Below are positions 1-8,356 of a stretch of 64,000 nt of DNA, one piece after another (the stretch's first letter is position 1; every line of letters starts with the position of its first letter). A program made the translations under genes and the position numbers. Below the pieces are notes generated by a model. That model did no database searches. It saw only the letters and a list, made by a program, of their open reading frames with translations, and was not told the origin of the DNA. Origin of the DNA: Solimonas sp. SE-A11 (lineage in GTDB: Bacteria; Pseudomonadota; Gammaproteobacteria; Nevskiales; Nevskiaceae); NCBI RefSeq assembly GCF_030345715.1, contig NZ_JAUASX010000001.1:620001-684000 (forward strand), read 5' to 3'.

Positions 1-239
1 GCCATGTCCACCTGCAGCTTGCCCGCCGCGTCGAGCGCTTCGGGATAGGCGGGCATGACCATCCGCATGTCTGCGCCGAGCGCGGACAATGCCTTGGGCA
101 GAGCGCCGCAGACGTCGGCCAGGCCACCGGTCTTGGCCAGCGGATAGATTTCCGACGCGGCAACGAGAACCCTGCGGCCGGCGCCATCCTGGCGCGGCGC
201 GAAGGCTTGCGACGAGCAATCCTTGCCCGACTCGTACAT
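1..239 (-). CDS. glgA: Glycogen synthase GlgA, N-terminal part (cut by window edge)
   Basis: This is the first 79 codons of a gene running off the left edge. The translation reads [13 protein letters not shown], followed by [18 protein letters not shown] and [12 protein letters not shown]. The K-x-G-G-L element is the ADP-glucose-binding signature at the start of bacterial GT5 starch/glycogen synthases, which transfer glucose from ADP-glucose to a growing alpha-1,4-glucan in the cytoplasm. A leader of about 23 residues precedes the conserved strand, slightly longer than in E. coli GlgA. The ATG at 239 has AGGGAG just upstream. The remaining glg genes, if present, would lie left of the window. 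Confidence 0.93.
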   Translation of the reverse strand, partial: MYESGKDCSSQAFAPRQDGAGRRVLVAASEIYPLAKTGGLADVCGALPKALSALGADMRMVMPAYPEALDAAGKLQVDM

Positions 240-385
240 GTGAACTCCCTGTCCCGGCCATCCTTGGCCAGCGTGTAAGCTGCATTCCTGATCCGGGCGG
301 CCCGCCACGATCTGCATGCATGGCAATGGCTTCCATGCTCTGCGCGGGGCAACCCTCAGCAGGTGGTTAGCAACGACCGTGCCGC

Positions 386-1357
386 TTATCCGCGCCCGCG
401 TTTCAGCGTGCGGCGGAAGCGCTGCTGCAAGGCCTCCAGTTCTCCCGGCCGGAAGCGGAAGGCCTCGCCTCCGCGCATCGCCCCCAGCACGTAGTCGATG
501 AAGCGGCGCACGCGCAGCGGCTGGCCGGCGCGGGGTGGGTAATAGAGATAGACACCGTGCCGCTCGCTGACGTGTTCGCAGAGCAGCGGCACCAGGCGCT
601 GCTCGCGCAGCAGCGCGGCGGTGTTGATCGAGTCGATCTGGCCGATGCCGATGCCTGCCGTCACCGCCAGCGTCTCCGCCTCGAAGTCATTGGTGTGGAA
701 GGGCGCGCGCACGCTGCGCAGGCGCAGTTCACCGTCCTCCAGGAATTCCCAGGGTTCGATGCGGCCGGAGTTGGGTGCGCGCGAGCCGGTGCAGGCGTGC
801 TGCTCAAGGTCCTCGATGCGCTCCGGAATGCCATGCCGGCGCAGGTAGTCCGGCGCGGCGCAGACGATCAGCTGCAGGCGGAACAGCTCGCGCACTACCA
901 GCTGCCGTTCCGGAGGATGCCCGGCGCGGAAACCCAGGTGGATGCCGGCGGCCACCAGGTCGGTATAGCGGTCCTCCAGCAGCAGCTCGAACTCCACCGC
1001 GGGATGCTCGGCGCGGTAGCGCGCGATCAGGTCCACCAGGATTTTCTTGCCCACCAGTGGCGGCGCGGCGATGCGGATCAGGCCGCCCTGCTCGCGGGTG
1101 AACTCGTGCGCCTCGCTCCAGGCCTCGTGGATCGACTCCAGCCCCGGCCGCAGGCGCGCGAGAAAGGCCTTGCCCTCGTCGGTCAGCGTGCTGCGCCGCG
1201 TCGTGCGGTGGAACAGCCGCAGGCCCAGCTCCTTCTCCAGCTGACGGATCGCCTTGCTCACCGCCTGCGGCGTGATGCCCTGCTGCGTGGCCGCGCGGTT
1301 GAAGCTGCCGAGCTCGGCCACGCGCACGAAGGTTTCCATCGCTCCCAGGCGGTCCAT
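386..1357 (-). CDS. LysR-family transcriptional regulator
   Basis: This 323-residue protein has the usual LysR length and layout. The winged HTH covers residues 7-65 ([20 protein letters not shown], then [20 protein letters not shown]), and the rest is an effector-binding domain with the motif [10 protein letters not shown]. It belongs to the large group that controls oxidoreductases. It is divergent from an SDR gene starting at 1478, and a 13-bp palindrome sits 8 bases in front of its ATG, so autoregulation and control of the SDR are the likely roles. A second in-frame ATG lies 6 codons inside. The ligand cannot be told from sequence. Confidence 0.93.
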   Translation of the reverse strand: MDRLGAMETFVRVAELGSFNRAATQQGITPQAVSKAIRQLEKELGLRLFHRTTRRSTLTDEGKAFLARLRPGLESIHEAWSEAHEFTREQGGLIRIAAPPLVGKKILVDLIARYRAEHPAVEFELLLEDRYTDLVAAGIHLGFRAGHPPERQLVVRELFRLQLIVCAAPDYLRRHGIPERIEDLEQHACTGSRAPNSGRIEPWEFLEDGELRLRSVRAPFHTNDFEAETLAVTAGIGIGQIDSINTAALLREQRLVPLLCEHVSERHGVYLYYPPRAGQPLRVRRFIDYVLGAMRGGEAFRFRPGELEALQQRFRRTLKRGRG

Positions 1358-1364
1358 ATATTAT

Positions 1365-1377
1365 CAACCATTGGTTG
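1365..1377. promoter_or_regulatory. Candidate LysR operator (CAACCA-T-TGGTTG)
   Basis: A perfect 6-bp inverted repeat, CAACCA and TGGTTG, has a one-base centre. It lies in an AT-rich patch immediately upstream of the LysR start and 100 bases upstream of the divergent SDR. The extended sequence ATCAACCATTGGTTGTTA contains T-N11-A spacing as in LysR-type boxes. The role is inferred from position and symmetry. Confidence 0.55.
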
Positions 1378-1477
1378 TTACTGATGCGCAGGATTTTATC
1401 TACTTCGGTTGGCAGGGGTCACCTATCGTTCACTCCAGCAGCGCAGCCCGCGACTGCATCGAATCCGGAGCAGAGCC

Positions 1478-2245
1478 ATGACCCAGCAGACTCAAACCAA
1501 CCTCTCCAACATCGCCGGCAAGGTGGTCGTCATCACCGGCGCCAGCAGCGGCCTGGGCGAGGCCACCGCCCGCCATCTCGCCGGCCTCGGCGCCAAGGTG
1601 GTGCTGGGCGCCCGCCGCGCCGGCCACCTGGAGCGCCTGGTTGCCGAAATCCGCGCGGCCGGCGGCGAGGCCATCGCCACTACCACCGACGTCACCGACC
1701 GCGACCAGGTCGAAACCCTGGTGGCGCGCGCCATCGACCAGTACGGCCGCATCGACGTGATGGTGAACAACGCCGGCTACATGGCGTTGGCCCCGATGGC
1801 GCGGCTCAAGGTCGAGGAGTGGGACCGCATGATCGACATCAACATCAAGGGCGTGCTCAACGGCGTGGCCGCCGCGTTGCCGCGCATGCAGGCCCAGGGC
1901 AGCGGCCACATCATCAACGTCGCCTCCGTCGCCGGCACCAAGGTGTTCAGTCCCATCGGCGCGGTCTACAGTGCCACCAAGTTCGCCGTGCGCGCCATCA
2001 GCGAGGGCCTGCGTGCCGAGGTCGGCAGTCGCATCCGCACCACCGTGATCTCGCCCGGTGCCGTGGCCAGCGAGCTTAAGCACGGCAGCAGCGACGCCGA
2101 ATCGGCCAAGGCCGTCGGCGAGTGGTACAGCGCCAACGAGATCCCGGCCGAGTCCGTGGCCCGCGCCATGGCCTTCGCCATCTCGCAGCCGCCCGAAGTG
2201 GACATCAACGAGATCCTGCTGCGGCCCACCGCGCAGGAATTCTGA
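1478..2245 (+). CDS. Short-chain dehydrogenase/reductase (classical SDR)
   Basis: This 255-residue classical SDR has the NAD(P)-binding TGASSGLG at 20-27, NNAG at 97-100, the catalytic Ser in NVAS at 150, and Tyr164/Lys168 in YSATK. ARR at 45-47 after the second strand suggests NADP(H) preference. The reading frame is open further upstream, but the ATG at 1478 is chosen because it gives the normal SDR length and follows GGAGCAGAG. The C-terminal stretch [11 protein letters not shown] matches YdfG-like/clavaldehyde-dehydrogenase-like SDRs. It is probably the target of the divergent LysR protein. The substrate is unknown. Confidence 0.93.
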   Translation: MTQQTQTNLSNIAGKVVVITGASSGLGEATARHLAGLGAKVVLGARRAGHLERLVAEIRAAGGEAIATTTDVTDRDQVETLVARAIDQYGRIDVMVNNAGYMALAPMARLKVEEWDRMIDINIKGVLNGVAAALPRMQAQGSGHIINVASVAGTKVFSPIGAVYSATKFAVRAISEGLRAEVGSRIRTTVISPGAVASELKHGSSDAESAKAVGEWYSANEIPAESVARAMAFAISQPPEVDINEILLRPTAQEF

Positions 2246-2256
2246 GGCGCTTGCAT

Positions 2257-2293
2257 CCAGCAGTCCCAGCGGCGCGGCCGCCGGGACTGCTGG
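2257..2293. terminator. Bidirectional terminator-like hairpin
   Basis: The arms CCAGCAGTCCC (2257-2267) and GGGACTGCTGG (2283-2293) are perfectly complementary, with a GC-rich inner part that can pair further. The hairpin lies between the convergent SDR and TetR genes. There is no T-run on either side, so it could terminate in both directions or be a simple repeat. Confidence 0.6.
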
Positions 2294-2299
2294 TGGTTC

Positions 2300-3064
2300 T
2301 CACGCCTGCCTGGCGGGCATGGGGCCGGGCAGGGGCAGGCGTGCGATGCTTTCCGCCTCCTTCTGTGGGAGGCCCAGGATCGTCATGGCGGTGGTGGTGG
2401 CGCGCTCGGCGATGCCCTCCAGGTCCAGGCCCAGCTTCTTCAGTGGCATGGCCTGCGGGCCATGCAGGGAACTGGACTGTTGCTCGACGGCAATCGCGCC
2501 GAGCACCGTGCTGCCCACGGCGACGAAGCTCATCAGCAGGTCCGGGGCCTTGAAGCGTCCGGCCGCGACGCCACGCATGATGTCGCGCAGCAGGAACTGC
2601 CCCAGGCCGCGACTCAGCACGCGGGCCGAGAAGCCTTCGCGCAACAGGAATTTGCCCCACACCGGCTCGCGCCGCGCCCGCTGCAGAGCATGGCGCACGC
2701 TGAAGGCCACGGCCCTGGCCGGATCGTCCACGTCCTTGATCAGTGCGTCCAGCGCGCGGGCGAATTCCTCGAAGACACTGTCCATCAGTGCATCGTAGAT
2801 CGCTTCCTTGGACTCGAAGTGGTTGTAGAACGAGCCGAAGCCGACATCGGCGGCCTCGGTGATCTCGTTGATCGCCACGCCTTCCATGCCGCGTTCGGCC
2901 ATCAGGCGGAACGCGGCCTCCAGCAGTTTCCCCCGGGTTTCGCGCTTGCGCCGCGCACCGCGCGGCTCGCGCTCCGCAACCGTTGCCTTGGCAGCGGTCT
3001 TTGTCGCGGGCTTGGCGGGGCCGCGCGGGCGCCCGGGGCTTCGGGCGGCGGGGGACTTGGGCAT
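2300..3064 (-). CDS. TetR/AcrR-family transcriptional regulator
   Basis: This 254-residue protein has a TetR DNA-binding domain at about residues 40-90 (INEITEAADVGFGSFYNHFE, then SKEAIYDAL). It is preceded by an unusual 40-residue basic Ala/Pro/Lys-rich extension that may add DNA contacts. The ATG at 3064 is preferred over one 14 codons upstream because CTGGAG lies 6 bases ahead of it. The gene follows the DUF1302/monooxygenase/acyltransferase operon on the same strand, 126 bases downstream, so it may regulate that operon. The ligand is unknown. Confidence 0.92.
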   Translation of the reverse strand: MPKSPAARSPGRPRGPAKPATKTAAKATVAEREPRGARRKRETRGKLLEAAFRLMAERGMEGVAINEITEAADVGFGSFYNHFESKEAIYDALMDSVFEEFARALDALIKDVDDPARAVAFSVRHALQRARREPVWGKFLLREGFSARVLSRGLGQFLLRDIMRGVAAGRFKAPDLLMSFVAVGSTVLGAIAVEQQSSSLHGPQAMPLKKLGLDLEGIAERATTTAMTILGLPQKEAESIARLPLPGPMPARQA

Positions 3065-3110
3065 CGGGAACTCCAGGGGATTCGTCGAGGCATCATATTC
3101 GATCACAAAC

Positions 3111-3126
3111 CTGATGAAACAATCAG
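3111..3126. promoter_or_regulatory. Candidate TetR operator CTGAT-N6-ATCAG
   Basis: A perfect 5-bp inverted repeat with a 6-base AT-rich spacer lies 47 bases upstream of the TetR start, in the only AT-rich part of the gap. Size and location fit an autoregulatory TetR site, but there is no second copy to support it. Confidence 0.35.
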
Positions 3127-3190
3127 ATATATAAGCCTATTGCCAAGGGGCTCTCCGTCCTGGGAGCCCCGCAGGGTGATCCCGCCGGCA

Positions 3191-5719
3191 TCAGAACTGA
3201 TAGCGCGCGAAGAACTGCAGGTAGTCGCGGTCGCGCAGCAGGTTGTAGCGCCCGCCGCCGGTGAACCAGGTGTAGCCCACGGTGAACGACAGCGCGTCCT
3301 GGTAGCGCGTCTCCAACAGCAGGTCGGCCTGCTTGCGTCCCTCCACGAAGTTGCCGCCGGGGCCGGGCGAGGTGCCGCGCACATCCTGCGCCCAGAAGAT
3401 CGACGGCCGCAGGCTGATCGAGGGCAGCACGCTTTCGTAGCTGAGCATCCCGATCACGCGGTAGCCCCAGGAGAAGCCGTCGGCGAAGCCCGAGAGTTCC
3501 TCCTGGTGTGGATTGAAGCGGATGCCGTCGGCGCCATGGCTGCAGGCCGGGTTCAGCGAGCAGGCCTGGCGCGAGCCGTCCGCGCCGGAACCGTCCGCCC
3601 CGGCGCTGGCGTGGTAGTCGGTGCCCGGTGCTTCCAACTGGAGTTGGTCCAGTGCCGGCATGTCCGGTACCCAGGTCGCGCCCCATTCCGTGACCAGGAT
3701 GACCTGGTCGGCGCCGAAGGGATTGTCCTGCGGGCCGTAGACGCGTGTGGTGCCGAGATTGAACTGGTAGACGTCGAAGCGTTCGTAGCCGCGCAGGTAG
3801 CAGTCGATCCCCGGCCGGTAGTCCGCCGCGCTCATACCGGCCGCGCAGGGCGGGTTCTCACCCACCGCGCCGCCACGGTAGGCGGTGACGAAGCTGGGGA
3901 AGGCGCGCGCCGAACCCGGGACATGGCCGATGCCGACGTTGATCAAGTCCGGGTAGGGCGTGGCGCCGCCGGCATCGACGAAATCGCTGGAGCCGTAATT
4001 GGTGGCCTGACCGTCCTCGCCGTAGCCGATGCCCAGGTTTAGCAACTGTGCCGATCCGGCGCAGCCGAGCCTGCGGTCATGGCAACGCGTCAGAGTGGGG
4101 CCGAAGGCGGCAAAGGCCAGGTCCTGCAGGTCCACCTGCAGCGGCAGGTTGGGGCGGTAGGCCACCTCGCCCTGGATGGCGAACTCGCCCACGGTGGTGT
4201 TGAAGCTCAGGCCGATCAGGCGGATGTCCTCCGGGTATTCCAGCTGGAAGCGCGCGCTGTCCAGCGTCGCGGCGCTGTCGGTGGCCTGGCTGGCGGACTC
4301 GCCCGGATGCGTCAGCGCATGCAGGAAGGGGATGTCCGGACAAGCGGCGAGGAAGCTCACCAGGTCGCGTGCGTCGATGCCAAGCGGGTTGCCCTCGCGG
4401 CGCGCACAACTGGCCTGCGTCGCGTAGAAGCTGCCGATCGGCAGGCGTGAGTGGTAGTTCATGAAGTACGCGCCCAGCTCCACGCCGTTGCCCAGCGATT
4501 CCAGGTAGTACTTCAGCGCCACGCCGAACTGCCCGGCGTCGCGCGGCTCCGCGTCACGCAGGCGCTGGATCGTTGAGCTGGTGTTGCTCAGGCCCGTCAG
4601 CGGCGAGTCCAGCGGCACGGCGAGGCGCTCCGGGTCCTCGGCCACGCCGCCGGTGCTGGTGTTGACCGTATTCACGGCATTGCCGGTGCCGACGTCGAGC
4701 TCGGAGAAGTAGCTGCCGGGCGCATGAATCTCCACGTTTCGCCACTCCAGCTGGTAGAAAACCTCCACCGTGGTGTCGTCGAAAGGCTCGAAGCTGGCGA
4801 ACATCATCCCCACCGGCGTGAAGACCTCCTCCACCGTGCGGCCGATGCGGTAGAAGTTGTTGGCATTCACCGGATTGGCCTGGTTGAGGCTGTTCAGCGC
4901 CAGCGTCGTGCTTTCACCCCAGTTCACCACCTGCCGTCCCAGCTTCAGCGTCAGCCGCCGGTCGTCCCACAGCGGCAACTGCGTGAACAGCACCGCATCC
5001 AGCCATTGCAGGTCGCTGCCGATCTGCCGCAGCGTCTCGCCGTCGCTGCGGCGGTTGCGCACCACGCCGCCGGGTCCGTAGACCCGGCGCGTGCCGTCCT
5101 CCGCTGGCTGACCCCAGGGGCGGCTGGCGATCAGGCCGGTGAAGAGCGACACCGGGTTGGCCAGCAGCGTGGCCAGGTCCGGCGCCGGCAGCGGTGCCGA
5201 GGGCACCGTGCGGCCGACCTGTGCGGCATTGCCGGAGGTGATGCGGTTGGGGTGGTACTCGCGGAAATCGTCGTTGACCAGGTCATGGAAGAACAGCACG
5301 CGGCCGAAGAAGCCGAAGTCGCCGAAGCTTAGCGTCAGGTCGCTGGTCACCTTGAGCGGCGCCGCGAACAGTTCGCCGCGATCGTAGTTGAGGTTGCCGT
5401 CGTCGTTGTTGATCGACGCGGCGCCCGGCGCGGCCACCAGGCGCTGGGCGGGGTGGACCTGGTTGCGGAACAGCCCCTGGCAGCTCTGGTAGGCACCATT
5501 GGGGCCGGTGCAGACCTGTGGATCGAGATTGGCCTTGCCGACCAGGTCGCTGGACCGGTCCTGCATGCGCAGGCCCGCCCCGAGCGTGATGCTGGTGTTG
5601 AGCACCGCGTTGATCGCCTCGCCATCGCCGAGCGGCAGGTCGAAGCCCAGCGCGTATACCGACGGCGGCATCGTGAGCGCCGCCAGCAGCGGCAGGATAC
5701 GCAGGCCTGGGCGGATCAT
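3191..5719 (-). CDS. DUF1302-family outer-membrane protein
   Basis: This 842-residue exported protein has a signal peptide at about 1-23 (LRILPLLAALTMPPSVYAL). The DUF1302 hallmark follows: repeated amphipathic strands, NYDRGELFAAPLKVTSDL, GRQVVNWGEST near residue 260, and a C-terminal aromatic residue (FFARYQF) typical of beta-barrels. DUF1302 proteins are proposed outer-membrane proteins, often encoded beside lipid or steroid catabolic genes, possibly for uptake of hydrophobic substrates. Its ATG overlaps the stop of the upstream monooxygenase (ATGA), so the two are translationally coupled. No DUF1329 partner is in the window. It seems longer than most family members and has several Cys-containing loops. 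Confidence 0.88.
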   Translation of the reverse strand: MIRPGLRILPLLAALTMPPSVYALGFDLPLGDGEAINAVLNTSITLGAGLRMQDRSSDLVGKANLDPQVCTGPNGAYQSCQGLFRNQVHPAQRLVAAPGAASINNDDGNLNYDRGELFAAPLKVTSDLTLSFGDFGFFGRVLFFHDLVNDDFREYHPNRITSGNAAQVGRTVPSAPLPAPDLATLLANPVSLFTGLIASRPWGQPAEDGTRRVYGPGGVVRNRRSDGETLRQIGSDLQWLDAVLFTQLPLWDDRRLTLKLGRQVVNWGESTTLALNSLNQANPVNANNFYRIGRTVEEVFTPVGMMFASFEPFDDTTVEVFYQLEWRNVEIHAPGSYFSELDVGTGNAVNTVNTSTGGVAEDPERLAVPLDSPLTGLSNTSSTIQRLRDAEPRDAGQFGVALKYYLESLGNGVELGAYFMNYHSRLPIGSFYATQASCARREGNPLGIDARDLVSFLAACPDIPFLHALTHPGESASQATDSAATLDSARFQLEYPEDIRLIGLSFNTTVGEFAIQGEVAYRPNLPLQVDLQDLAFAAFGPTLTRCHDRRLGCAGSAQLLNLGIGYGEDGQATNYGSSDFVDAGGATPYPDLINVGIGHVPGSARAFPSFVTAYRGGAVGENPPCAAGMSAADYRPGIDCYLRGYERFDVYQFNLGTTRVYGPQDNPFGADQVILVTEWGATWVPDMPALDQLQLEAPGTDYHASAGADGSGADGSRQACSLNPACSHGADGIRFNPHQEELSGFADGFSWGYRVIGMLSYESVLPSISLRPSIFWAQDVRGTSPGPGGNFVEGRKQADLLLETRYQDALSFTVGYTWFTGGGRYNLLRDRDYLQFFARYQF

Positions 5720-7359
5720 GCCTGGGTGCTCCCCGTGTGATGCGCTTGCGGCAAGCCAGCCGGCGCCGGACCCTGCAGCAGCACCAGCGACTCGTCCACC
5801 AGGCGCGCGGCCTCGTCGGCGGGTCCGTCGTGCAGCACCACCCGGTCAGGGCGCAGTACCACCAGCCAGCCGAAGGGCGCAGCGCCGGGCAGCAGTGCGC
5901 CGGTGAGATCCTCGGCAGCATCGTCGCCGCGATGCAGCGACTGGCTGCGGTGGCAGATCTGCAGCATGCGTCCGCCGGCGGCAGTCCAGGCGCGACACCG
6001 CTGCTCATCGAGCTGGTGGTGCGGATGCAGGCCGAAACCCAGCAGTACCGGGCCGTCGCCGAGCAGGTCGTCGCTCAGTCGTATCCGTCCCTGGGCATCG
6101 CGCACCCAGCCCTGCGGCAACTGTCCGCCACGTGGCAGGCGTCCGCCACCGCGCGCGAACAGGCCCTTGTCGAAACGGTTCTTGGGCTTGATGCCGAGAT
6201 CGTCGAGCAGCCTGCGCAGCGGCGGCAGCAGGCGGATCAGCCGCACCGTGCCATGCGTCAGGATCGCCACCAGCGCATTGCGCGGCATCACCATGCGACC
6301 CATCAGCTTGGCCAGGCCAATCATGGCTCTGGCATGCGGGCGCCGCTCCTGGTCGTAGCTGTCGAGGATGGCGGGCGTCGCACGGCCCTGGACGACGGCG
6401 GCGAGTTTCCAGCAGAGGTTCGCGGCATCGCGCAGGCCCGCCACCAGCCCCTGCCCGACGAAGGGCGGCGTGATGTGCGCGGCATCGCCCGCCAGGAACA
6501 CGCGGCCGCGGCTGAAGCGCTCGCAGCAGCGCGCGTGGAAGCGGTATACCGCGCGCCGCTCGATCTTCATCTGGCCCGGCTCGCCCCAGGGCCGGAGCAG
6601 CTCGCCGATGCGCGCGTCGCTCTCCATCTGCTCGCGTGTCTCGCCCGGGGCCAGCATGAATTCCCAGCGCTCGCGCCGGCCGGGAGCCGGCATGTGCGGG
6701 ATCGGCCGCCGCGGATCGCAGATGAACTCGATGTGGTCGATTGGCCGGGGCACGTCGAGTGCGTCGACGATCAGCCAGTCCTCCGGATAGGTGGCTCCAC
6801 CAAAGTCCTGGCCGATGCTGCGGCGCACGAAGGACGCGGCACCGTCGGCACCCACCACGAACCCGGCCCGCAGGCGGCGCTCCACGCCGGAGGCGTCGCG
6901 CAGGCGGGCGGTCACGCCGCCGCCGTCGTCGACCAGTTCCAGCAGTTCCACGCCGCAGGCGGTCTGCACCATGGCCTGCGCGTCCACCAGGCGGCGCAGA
7001 GCCGCCTCCAGCGCCGGCTGGTAGAAGGTCACCAGCTTGGCGTGGCCGTCGATGGCGCCCGCGCTGTTCACCTGGCCGAACTGGCCGACGTAGGGCGAGT
7101 GCATGCGCACCTGCGGGATCGCCACGCGCTCGAAGGCCTGCTCGTCCAGCCCCACCATCTGCAGGATGCGCAGCGCCTCGTTGTCCAGGGCGATGGCGCG
7201 CGGCTGCGTGAGGATGTCCGGGGCCTTGTCGATGATCAGCGTGCGTACCCCGTAGCGTCCGAGCAGGCAGCCGATGGCGGCCCCCACCGGCCCGTAGCCG
7301 ACCACGAGTACGCAAACCTGCTCGGGCAGGTCCTGGAGGAGGGAAGGAGGATGGCTCAT
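5716..7359 (-). CDS. FAD-dependent aromatic hydroxylase, MhpA-like
   Basis: This 547-residue class A flavoprotein monooxygenase has the dinucleotide motif GYGPVG at 21-26, the NADPH/FAD motif GADGAASFVRRS from 170, and the FAD ribityl motif GDAAHITPP at 291-299. The C-terminal 150 residues resemble the thioredoxin-like tail of phenol and 3-(3-hydroxyphenyl)propionate hydroxylases. It should ortho-hydroxylate a phenol to a catechol using NAD(P)H and O2 in the cytoplasm. The frame is open back to 7566, but that part overlaps the acyltransferase and looks like shadow sequence, so MSHPP at 7359 is chosen despite a weak ribosome site. The divergent ring-cleavage dioxygenase suggests the catechol product is cleaved next. 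The exact substrate is inferred, not shown. Confidence 0.88.
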   Translation of the reverse strand: MSHPPSLLQDLPEQVCVLVVGYGPVGAAIGCLLGRYGVRTLIIDKAPDILTQPRAIALDNEALRILQMVGLDEQAFERVAIPQVRMHSPYVGQFGQVNSAGAIDGHAKLVTFYQPALEAALRRLVDAQAMVQTACGVELLELVDDGGGVTARLRDASGVERRLRAGFVVGADGAASFVRRSIGQDFGGATYPEDWLIVDALDVPRPIDHIEFICDPRRPIPHMPAPGRRERWEFMLAPGETREQMESDARIGELLRPWGEPGQMKIERRAVYRFHARCCERFSRGRVFLAGDAAHITPPFVGQGLVAGLRDAANLCWKLAAVVQGRATPAILDSYDQERRPHARAMIGLAKLMGRMVMPRNALVAILTHGTVRLIRLLPPLRRLLDDLGIKPKNRFDKGLFARGGGRLPRGGQLPQGWVRDAQGRIRLSDDLLGDGPVLLGFGLHPHHQLDEQRCRAWTAAGGRMLQICHRSQSLHRGDDAAEDLTGALLPGAAPFGWLVVLRPDRVVLHDGPADEAARLVDESLVLLQGPAPAGLPQAHHTGSTQA

Positions 7360-7390
7360 GGAGGGTCCGTGGTTGGAGCGGAAGGGGCCG

Positions 7391-8248
7391 TCAGACCTGC
7401 AGCGGCGCAAGCCAGCGCCGCAGCAGGCTCCAGCTTTGCTGGCGGTCTTCGCGGCGGTAGCGCAGCAGGCGCGAGATCTGTTGCTCGACGGCGCCGGCGA
7501 CCTGCTCGCGCAGTGCCCAGGCGGCGGCCGGATCGTCGTGAAGCCCGCGCAGCGACGTGGTGGCAATGCGCGGGCCGAAGCCGAAGTAGTAGCGCTGCGG
7601 CCGCGGCAGCAGGCTGGGCCCCAGGCCGCGCACCAGCGGCGGGATCATGTCGCCCCCGCGTGTCAGCGACTCCAGCGGCAATTGCCGCGACAGCCAGCGC
7701 CAGGCGCGCGAGTCCTGAACGTCGTTGGCGTCCAGCAGGATGCGGTAGCTCTCGTCAGGGCCGACCGAGCCGAACGGGATGATGTCGTAGCCGTGCTCGA
7801 TCGCCAGCCGCGCGAAGCCGCTGCGCCGCTTCCAGATCAGCCGATAGGCCTCGCCGCGCCGGCGCATCACCTCGCGGCCGCCGCCGGGGAACACCAGCAC
7901 GTGCTCGCCGGCGCGCATCAGCGCCGCACAGTTCTCCGGCGTGCCCAGCACCATGCCGTTGCGCGCCAGGAACTCGCCCCAGTACGGCACCTGGAAATGT
8001 CCGCGGTCGCCGAGGCCGCGGAGCATCACGCCGTACTGCGTGTAGAGGTGCTCGATCATCAGCGGCGCGTCGGTCAGGCCGAACAGCGTGTGGTTGCCGA
8101 CGAACAGCGCGGGGCGCCGCAGGTCCAGCTCCCACAAGCCGAGGAACTCCGGCAGGAACCAGCGGCGCGCCAGTGCGAAATAGCGCCGCATCTGCTGGGG
8201 AGAAGGCGGCGTGAACGGCGGCAGGACGGGCAGGGCGGGATCGTGCAT
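7391..8248 (-). CDS. Lysophospholipid acyltransferase-like protein (DGAT2/MGAT-like)
   Basis: This 285-residue protein has GNHTLFGLTDAP at 51-62, a variant acyltransferase motif with His53 and Asp60 farther apart than the usual H-x4-D. FPGGGREVMRRRGEAYRL starts at 120. The FPGGxRE block is characteristic of the monoacylglycerol-acyltransferase-like branch of LPLATs. It should move an acyl group from acyl-CoA onto a hydroxyl-bearing lipid at the membrane. It is the first gene of a three-gene operon with the monooxygenase (31 bases downstream) and DUF1302 protein. That is an unusual partner for an aromatic hydroxylase and hints at an acylated or lipidic substrate. The ATG at 8248 is the first in frame. 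Confidence 0.82.
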   Translation of the reverse strand: MHDPALPVLPPFTPPSPQQMRRYFALARRWFLPEFLGLWELDLRRPALFVGNHTLFGLTDAPLMIEHLYTQYGVMLRGLGDRGHFQVPYWGEFLARNGMVLGTPENCAALMRAGEHVLVFPGGGREVMRRRGEAYRLIWKRRSGFARLAIEHGYDIIPFGSVGPDESYRILLDANDVQDSRAWRWLSRQLPLESLTRGGDMIPPLVRGLGPSLLPRPQRYYFGFGPRIATTSLRGLHDDPAAAWALREQVAGAVEQQISRLLRYRREDRQQSWSLLRRWLAPLQV

Positions 8249-8299
8249 GGCACATCGGGATGACGGGATGGCGCCGGAGATTAGATCAATATCTCATAA

Positions 8300-8330
8300 T
8301 TGACAAGTTTATCAGTTATAGATAATGTCA
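8300..8330. promoter_or_regulatory. Promoter with overlapping inverted repeat for the divergent catabolic arms
   Basis: TTGACA at 8300-8305 and GATAAT at 8321-8326 form a sigma70-like pair 15 bases apart, reading toward the dioxygenase. The same stretch holds nested inverted repeats: TGACA (8301-8305) with TGTCA (8326-8330), and TTATC (8309-8313) with GATAA (8321-8325). A dimeric regulator bound here would cover the promoter. It lies in a very AT-rich gap between the two divergent operons. Confidence 0.55.
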
Positions 8331-8356
8331 TCATCAGACAGCCCGAGGAGCAGCCG

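Noticed and set aside
557-1384. Long plus-strand open frame over the LysR gene
   Set aside because: It is antisense to a complete LysR gene and its Gln/His/Arg-rich translation has no motif; typical shadow of high-GC coding DNA.
2462-4042. 526-codon plus-strand frame over the TetR and DUF1302 genes
   Set aside because: Crosses two genes and a gap, lacks motifs and ribosome site.
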